Shown here in pieces: positions 58,000-64,000 of a stretch of 64,000 nt of DNA (its first letter is position 1; every line of letters starts with the position of its first letter). The stretch is from Opisthorchis felineus (Eukaryota > Platyhelminthes > Trematoda > Opisthorchiida > Opisthorchiidae). The position numbers and the translations under genes were made by a program. Location: contig SJOL01006411.1 of NCBI GenBank assembly GCA_004794785.1, positions 291,823 to 355,822 on the forward strand, given 5' to 3'. The notes under the pieces were generated by a model. The model had not been told where the DNA came from. It worked only from the letters and a program-made list of their open reading frames with translations, and did not search any database.

Positions 58000-60280
58000 T
58001 CCGTGAGATCGCCCTTGCCCCGTGAGTCTCCCTGCTCCCTGAAGTCGGTGACCGGAGACCCCGGCGGAGATCAAATCGCATAAGTTCGTTATATTTATCG
58101 ATCTTTCATTGGCTCTAATGTAGGATGTAGTAACGGATACTGTTGTTGAATGAATTGTAAAATACTACAAGGAATTTCCACAAAAATGAAGCTTCGTGCC
58201 TAGTATGGATGAACTTTATTGCGTGTGGCTGCAGCTTGCATCGGAGTGAGATATGAATTGTTTTGGGTCGCTATCACCTTTTTACCCTGATTTTTCCCTC
58301 TACTCGGAGGTGTTTTCATCTAACTTCATTGCAGCCACAAATAATGTTGATGCCCGAAGTAACAGGAGGATATTTAGCGTATGCTGTACAGGTTGTGTGG
58401 CCGTTCTATAACCTAGGATACCCCAGAAGTAATTTAAATGCCAAAACGTTATCAAAGCAGTCCATGGGATGATCATTCATCCCTACTTTTATCTATGAGC
58501 AACTTGTGGTAGCGACTGAAGCCGGAGGCCCAGCGTTTGTTTTGTCCGAAAAAATAAACTAGAATAATTTTCCCGTCTGGCAATAAACCATACAAACAAA
58601 GCCTTGTTTGTCTTCAAGTCGCCGCTAATTAGTGGCAACTAGTTTGTTCTTGTAAGGCACTACTGAGCGCATGAAATGTCCTACTTGGAGTGCATTATGC
58701 ATCCGGAGGGTTCACAACCCGGTTAGGGACACCCAATGAAGACCGGGCACTTTAAACAAGAATAATGTGTGGAGTGAGTGGTCTATTTTCTACCAACAAC
58801 TTAAGGACACCACAGTGGCAATCTCAACAGGAGGTGACCAAAAAGTGGTGAGAGCTCTCCCACCGCTTTTGAGTATATGGGTTTGATTTATGCATAACCT
58901 ATGCCAGAGCACGCTGGTTCGAAACATTTTGAAGGCCGGTGGTTACTTTGAGCTTCAGAAGCAAAGGAAAAAGTTTGGAAGAAATTGCCAAACGATATCA
59001 TGTGTCGGTATCAGCAAGCGCTCAGTGCTTAACAGGGCACAAAATGAGAATAACCATTTCCGACCTCATCGCGCTCCTTGGCCATGTCAAAAGCTTGCGT
59101 AGATCTTCATGTCCAAGGCGCGTCTGGAAGTGCGAGAAAACCAACCAAAACAAAATCACCGCAAACCTCTCCACAAAAACAAAACTAAAAATAACTAACG
59201 CGACACACTACGAGCTGCAAAAAGCGTCCATCCAAATGTCTCCACCCGGTAAAAAGAAGCACATTCACCAGAAACTCCGTTGACGGAGCTGAGTTCCAGG
59301 TTGCAAGCAAGAACGCTGAAGGGACCGCCTTCAAACCGGCAAAGAACGGCCAATTCTGCCAACCTCCGATGGCCAAACACTTTGGTGCTCTTTGCCTTCA
59401 GGTTCGGCAAAATCGGCGTTAAGATGCCCTTCCACAAGCTACTCCACTCGTTTTACCCAAGTTCGATTTTGGTTCACCTGTGTTGAGCAAACATCTGCAG
59501 TCGCACTTTCAGAGACTTAGTTCCCTGTATTGTCCTGTGATGATCATATTTTGGCTGACAGAAACTCAGTTTTCCAAGCTGGCCCAAAACGCCGGGTGGT
59601 ATGATACATTGCTTTATAATTGAACACAACTATGCCCAACCCAGTCATCCGTTTTGACATTACTCCCACACCATTTTCTGGTATACTGTGGGTTCCGACT
59701 CTTGTTCCTCTTTTCAGCATTTCACGCCATCATTCATGGCCTCGAAAGGCGACGTGTTCCTCATGTAGCCCCCGAGTCAGCGTTCCTCCGCCTAACACAT
59801 TGCACGGCTTTCACTACCAAATGAATCTGAAGCTCTGAAAACCCAGATAGGATTGTAACGACCGTTTCGATTGTTTGAGCAACGAGCACCAAAGTTAGCA
59901 ACCAAACGGGCAAAGCTCCGAACGAATGGTTACGCAAGCGTGCTGTACTACGAAAACAAAAGTAGTTACACGGATACAAACTTACAAACCTCAGCGGTTT
60001 TCGACAAATGGTGAGGTACTCCAAAAAGCAAGCAAAGCCGATATAGATCAACAGCCATCGTGTGATCGAAACCGGGTCGCAAATTGATGCAACAAAACAA
60101 ATCTATGGCTGACAAGAGTTTCGGTACAAAAGTAGTTTGTCAGAGGCGGTAAAAACGATTTGCGTAGCAAGGAAAACGGAAGATACAAAGGTCTTTGCTA
60201 AACTGAAATAGAGCTCAATTATATCAAAAATAAAAGGGGCGGTTCATTTGAATTGACAACCGGGAAGGCAGTCATTCAAG
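58000..60280. other. No recognised gene
   Basis: 58000-58100 may be remaining LINE 3' UTR. Several overlapping frames on + between 58890 and 59840 are open for 60-115 codons and basic, but show no domain; a degraded coding sequence is possible. Confidence 0.3.
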
Positions 60281-60357
60281 ATGGGGAGCAATTTTAAAGA
60301 TGTACAAAGTTGCAACACCGCCGACCAAAATTCCTCTGACGGTCAGCAAACGAACAG
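60281..60357 (+). other. Candidate first coding exon
   Basis: ATG after TTCAAG encodes MGSNFKDVQSCNTADQ and nine more residues, then the donor ACAG|GTAAGT. It is polar, Asn/Gln/Ser-rich with no domain. The strong donor is the only support. It lies just 3' of the antisense BEL/Pao element. Confidence 0.2.
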
Positions 60358-60563
60358 GTAAGTCATCAGGAAAGCTCTAGCCTACAAGCATGCAACGTTA
60401 GCCACCGACCTGGATGATCCGAGCCCACATCTGTCACAAAGGCTGGTTTCAACGGTACATGCGCCTACCCACCATATTACGCTGAGATAGAAACCGGCGG
60501 TTATAAACCAATCTGTCAGGATACACGGAAAACACTCGTAAACCCACGTGCCCCTCATTTAGG

Positions 60564-61325
60564 TTAGTCTTCCCCCTCCGACAAACACAGGCTCCTACCA
60601 TCATGCTTGATGACACTGGAGCTTGTGCGAAGGGATGCCGATCTGACGAGGCCGTCTGCATCCGTTTGACACTCTGTCACTATACCCAATGGCCACCTTC
60701 CTCTAGCAAGATGTTCGGATACAACCAAAACATCATCCCTTCTGAGGTTTTTATTCCGACATAGCCACTCATGGCGAAGCTGAAGTGTTGGAATGTATTC
60801 TTTCATCCACCTGTTCCAGAAAACACCCGACATGTAATTCACCTGCTTCCAACGTCGGGTGAGCCACTCTTTTAAACTGCGATGAGATGGGATACCTGCG
60901 TTTGCTTCGAGTAATAAGAGGTGATTTGGTGTCAAAGCCAATGCGTCACGGCAATTTGAACTTACAGACGTTAAAGATCGATCGTTTAGAATAGGTTTCA
61001 CCTCGACACAAAAGTTTGACAGACAATCATCAGAAAAAGCTTGTTCTTGGATGAGCACAAAAAGGATTTGCCGCATGACTCCAATCGGCTTGACCAATTT
61101 CAGCCACAAATGCCATCGAATTGAACGAGCTTCACTGATATGAGCGCCGCAATCGAGGTCGGCCTTACAAAGCTCTTGTAGAAGCTGCTTCAAGGCTGAG
61201 CATGCAAGGGCTACCCGTCCTAGTGGACCAAAAAGCGAACAAACAAATGACAGGATTCCTCTTTGTGCTAGCGGTTTCTTGGGAATACGAAACCGAAAGC
61301 AAAGGGTGTCGGGGGTGGATCCCAT
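60564..61325 (-). pseudogene. Pao region fused to post-integrase domain
   Basis: A single 253-codon frame. Residues 1-90 are the Pao-specific segment after RT (KKPLAQRGILSFVCSLFGPL, then LKQLLQELCKADLD). From about residue 125 it is the C-terminal domain found after the integrase (DUF5641 type: LTPNHLLLLEAN, RRWKQVNYMSGVFWNRWMKE and LVVSEHLARGRWPLGIV). The missing middle should hold RNase H and the integrase. The in-frame join arose by deletion. Confidence 0.75.
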
Positions 61326-61399
61326 TCAATGCCCAAAGTCGCTGTGTATTTATCGTTTTTGGAGACATTTCCAATATAGCCTCCACTCGTCCAGATGGC

Positions 61400-62208
61400 G
61401 GAAGACCTTGTGGGACAACGGGAACATTGCCCACCCACTTATGAAGGTGAAACCCCCTTTTTGACAGCGGCACGGTTATTCCCTGTACGAAACTGTTTGC
61501 GTCAGCGACGGAAGGTACTGACACTGAGCAATCACCTACATAGAAGTTGTTCAGCGTAGATGATTTGATTCTGTGGGCCTAATCCTTGCCGAACACAGAC
61601 ACTGTTTGTCGCAAGGCGGAATTGGGACAGAATGGTGAAGAGACGTCACCGAAAACATGAGAAGTTACTTAAAATTCAATGGGCTCACTATGGAGCTCAT
61701 TTTGGGAGAACCACAGAAATCTCAGAGCCCCTTGATCAAGCTGTGGGACGTAAGTTTGCATGGACATTTCTTCAACATCTACCAACGCTGCAACCCGGTC
61801 TCCTCGGAATTTCAAGAGAACACCTACCAAATCAGCGGACGTATCCGGTCTCTGGAGAACCATGTCGTTGAGCAATCTTCCGTGGTGCTTAGCTGCATAG
61901 TCAAGCATTTTTCCAGGCTTTCTAGGGTTCAATACTGCACGGTGATGCAGGTACCATCTTGCAGCTGACTGTGATGTCATCAGCTCAGGGGGAACTGGCA
62001 CCGCACAGCTCTTCTCGAGACTTCGCGACATAGCTGCTGCATATGTTTCAAAGTATTCTGGGTCAAGCAGAAAACCTTTTCGCAATGAGTGCAGTTGTGA
62101 CAAGGCTGCTAAAAAGTTCGAAGAACCAGTGGATCGCTCTGCTTTCGAAGGGAGCGGTACAACAAAATGTCCCGTAACATGTTTCATCCGTGCGCTCACC
62201 AAGTCCAC
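61400..62208 (-). pseudogene. BEL/Pao reverse transcriptase, active site altered
   Basis: The 62208-61669 frame has HFVVPLPSK, RWYLHHRAVLNPRKPGKM and VAALVDVEEM (first Asp), then QLDQGALRFLW. After a frame break, the catalytic box near 61545-61530 reads NNFYVGDCS in place of YVDD, so one of the paired aspartates is Gly. The connection motif FHLHKWVGN follows. Confidence 0.75.
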
Positions 62209-62286
62209 TGCACGTCTGTCACCAACCGATGCGGTCTTTTGGAGTGAATGAAGGTCTGCAAAATTGGCGTTGCATGAAGCACGAAG

Positions 62287-63024
62287 TTAACCCTCCACAG
62301 ATGGTTCCAATGAAGACAGGCAGCTGGAGGCGACTCTTCCTCGGCTACCTGGACCCGGTGACCCAAGTGTAATCCAGCCCGGCGGTGCTTTCACAGCAAA
62401 CTGTTCTTTTCGACCTCCAAACAGCTGATCTAGCACCCAATGAGCTTCGGGAACATCACAGCCAATCAATATACCGACAGATTTAGAAGAAACATCGTCA
62501 AAGAACAACCCTTTCAAGTGAGGCCAACGACTTGCAATCTCCAAACGCGAGTCTACGACCATTGATGGGAGAACTTTGGATATTACTGAAGCATCTTTCA
62601 CGACAGTAACTTCGTCATCGCGGAGTGGACACACCTCGAAACGTCCTGATTCTCCCAGGGCTAAATAAGACCCACTGATTGTCTGTATTTCACATGGCGT
62701 TCGATGATTCTCTACGCCGAGTTGGTGCAACAAGTTACTGCATATGATTGTAGTATCAGACCCACTGTCTAAGAAGGCATACGTCACCAATTCTGCCGAA
62801 GGTCCCTTTAGAAGAACTGGAAGCAATCCCAATGACACAGTCGTCTTGCTATCAGTCATTGCATAGCTTTTGAAAACAGGGACTTTCTCTAGTTTTTTTA
62901 TTCGGTGGTCTCGAATGCAGCAGAGCGTGATGCTTGGCTCGACATCCATCTGCCCCACATCTATATTGTGATTGGCAATCCTTTGCTTTTTGGGCCCCCT
63001 CGAGACACTGGAAAGAAGCATCAA
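62287..63024 (-). pseudogene. BEL/Pao aspartic protease
   Basis: The 245-codon frame contains LVTYAFLDSGSDTTIIC, the retropepsin-like D-S/T-G active site with hydrophobics before it, and further on SVGILIGCDVPEAHWVLDQL, a constant block between protease and RT in Pao elements. This part is intact in one frame; it would cut the polyprotein. Confidence 0.75.
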
Positions 63025-63271
63025 GAGACCTCAAGGTGGACCATTGTTTTACTAGGTCGAAAGACAGAAAGCGTTCGCAGTTAATGATACGGTGTTCACC
63101 GCCACAAACCTTACATCTTGTCTCACTCAGTAGTGGGGCTTGCTGTGCGCGAACTATTGCATGACTGCAAGCGGTTCTGCTCTTGCCTGCATCTGTAACA
63201 GATTGGCCACGTACATCTGGGTCCTTCTGAGCAATGGATTCTGTCGGAATGCCATAACGACTGCTGAACAC
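62852..63271 (-). pseudogene. BEL/Pao zinc-knuckle region
   Basis: CKVCGGEHRIINC is a C-x2-C-x4-H-x4-C knuckle; a second, longer cluster (C...CGADGCRAKHHALLH) follows. It binds RNA in gag proteins. It overlaps the protease frame at its 3' end. Confidence 0.7.
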
Positions 63272-63406
63272 GCTTGCCCTTTGAATGATGAACCGTGTGA
63301 GGTCGGCAAAGGTCTGCTCCCCCCGATCACGGGTGGCTTGGTAAGCAAATTTCGCCCATTTCTGTTATAAGGTATGGGGCAAGCACCTCACTAACCTATC
63401 CAAATT

Positions 63407-63706
63407 CTACAGAGAACTTAGTTCTGTGCTGTAGTTCATCTGAGTCAGAGCTATTTTGCAATTCTGCATCTTAAAGGCCAACTGAATCAGATCTCTCGCC
63501 TTGCACAACGTAGAACGAAGACATTTTATGAGATCATCGATCAGGGCTCTAGCCACTACATGAGACCGTCCGGAAGACTCGTGCAGAATTCGGCGGGCTC
63601 GCTTATATCCTTCACTAGGCCGAAGCATGAGGCAACCTTCGAAAGCCCCCCTGGCTGCACCGGAGCACGCGCTTATTAATTGCACGAGCCGTTTTCCATC
63701 GCCCAA
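63407..63706 (-). pseudogene. BEL/Pao gag-like region (DUF1759 type)
   Basis: A 99-codon frame with GDGKRLVQLISACSGAARGA, then LRPSEGYKRARRILHESSGR and VARALIDDL, the pattern of the gag-like domain of Pao elements (capsid assembly). The start of gag is missing or lies in another frame; the frame closes at 63407 with further coding track expected in the next frame. Confidence 0.65.
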
Positions 63707-64000
63707 AAAAAGCTACTTTAGGAAGCGTGTGGCAAAGAAATTAATATAATTACTCTGAATTGAGTACACAATAATAAAAAGGGTCGAATGGAACAGACTC
63801 ACTAAGAATTGTTCTTTTTAAAATAGTTCGTCGTTGGCCCAGGCCAGTGAATAAATAATAATCCGGTCGTGGATGTCCAGGGGTCTTCTTTTCCGGGAAG
63901 CTCTCATATACAATAAACTCCGAAGACAGTCTGAAATGTTTTGATACCAGAGTTAGCACATGAAGCTCGCGAATAACCGCTGTAAGCGCGAGTGAAATGA
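63707..64000. other. Right edge, possible element leader
   Basis: AT-rich, no coding motif. It lies 5' of the minus-strand gag region and may hold the untranslated leader or part of an LTR, but the partner LTR is not visible. Confidence 0.25.

Larger units (their letters stand above)
60564..63706 (-). mobile_element. BEL/Pao retrotransposon with internal deletion
   Basis: Minus-strand order: gag-like region (63706-63407), zinc knuckles (63130-62950), aspartic protease (62800-62370), reverse transcriptase (62208-61400), Pao-specific region (61300-61130), then directly the C-terminal domain that normally follows the integrase (60930-60640). RNase H and the integrase core are absent. Frame breaks separate most parts. 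LTRs are not identified; the gag side runs to within 300 bp of the window end. Confidence 0.8.

Noticed and set aside
58890..59486. Overlapping basic ORFs, one with LEEIAKRYHVS resembling a helix-turn-helix
   Set aside because: The resemblance is short and no transposase motif follows; three frames are open together, which suggests base composition, not coding.
1..64000. CRISPR array, operons or ribosome-binding sites
   Set aside because: No regularly spaced direct repeats were seen and the sequence is eukaryotic, with introns and retroelements.

Overview
This window looks like a repeat-rich, gene-poor flatworm nuclear genome. There are no bacterial-style operons; introns follow GT/AG rules, true exons are short and widely spaced, and nearly every long open frame belongs to a transposable element. 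The element set (an R2-like element with a restriction-like endonuclease, CR1/RTE-like LINEs with an apurinic-type endonuclease, BEL/Pao LTR elements and a MULE DNA transposon) has the flavour of platyhelminth genomes. A tapeworm, possibly diphyllobothriidean, is my best guess from resemblance to known flatworm elements; no species can be fixed from this sequence alone.

Layout. 0-9 kb (+): exons of a fibronectin-III (FN3) membrane protein. Three FN3 exons (608-883, 3977-4270, 8242-8502) are all symmetric phase 1, and a last exon (8566-8621) encodes one hydrophobic segment and a five-residue tail. Weaker FN3-like exons lie at 114-341, 2394-2695, 11578-11791, 29540-29762, 33174-33382 and 41016-41286. 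A second membrane-anchor exon with a longer cytoplasmic tail is at 35593-35840. The left two thirds of the window may therefore hold a family of fast-evolving, partly decayed FN3 type-I receptor-like genes. 15.3-18.5 kb (+): a decayed R2-like retrotransposon, followed by a LINE endonuclease fragment (18.9-19.5 kb).

20.6-25.9 kb (-): a divergent Sox-like HMG-box transcription factor. A 3.5-kb intron splits the HMG box, and a C2H2-like finger precedes it. This is the best-supported host gene. 26-41 kb: mostly non-coding DNA with a fold-back repeat family, a tRNA-like SINE head and isolated exon candidates.

41.4-64 kb: nested transposons. A CR1-like LINE keeps its 5' half (ORF1 plus the start of the endonuclease, 41.4-43.6 kb, -). 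Next is a BEL/Pao element (43.7-46.3 kb, -). Then comes a very long, almost identical inverted duplication (46.40-50.30 kb against 54.29-58.00 kb). Each arm holds the same CR1-like reverse transcriptase and the same 3' part of a MULE transposase; the roughly 4-kb spacer holds the MULE 5' part and another LINE. The right arm has a single N exactly where about 198 bp, including the RT catalytic centre, is missing. A second BEL/Pao element (60.6-63.7 kb, -) has lost RNase H and the integrase core.

Motif and homology calls were made by eye from translations; boundaries of decayed elements are approximate.
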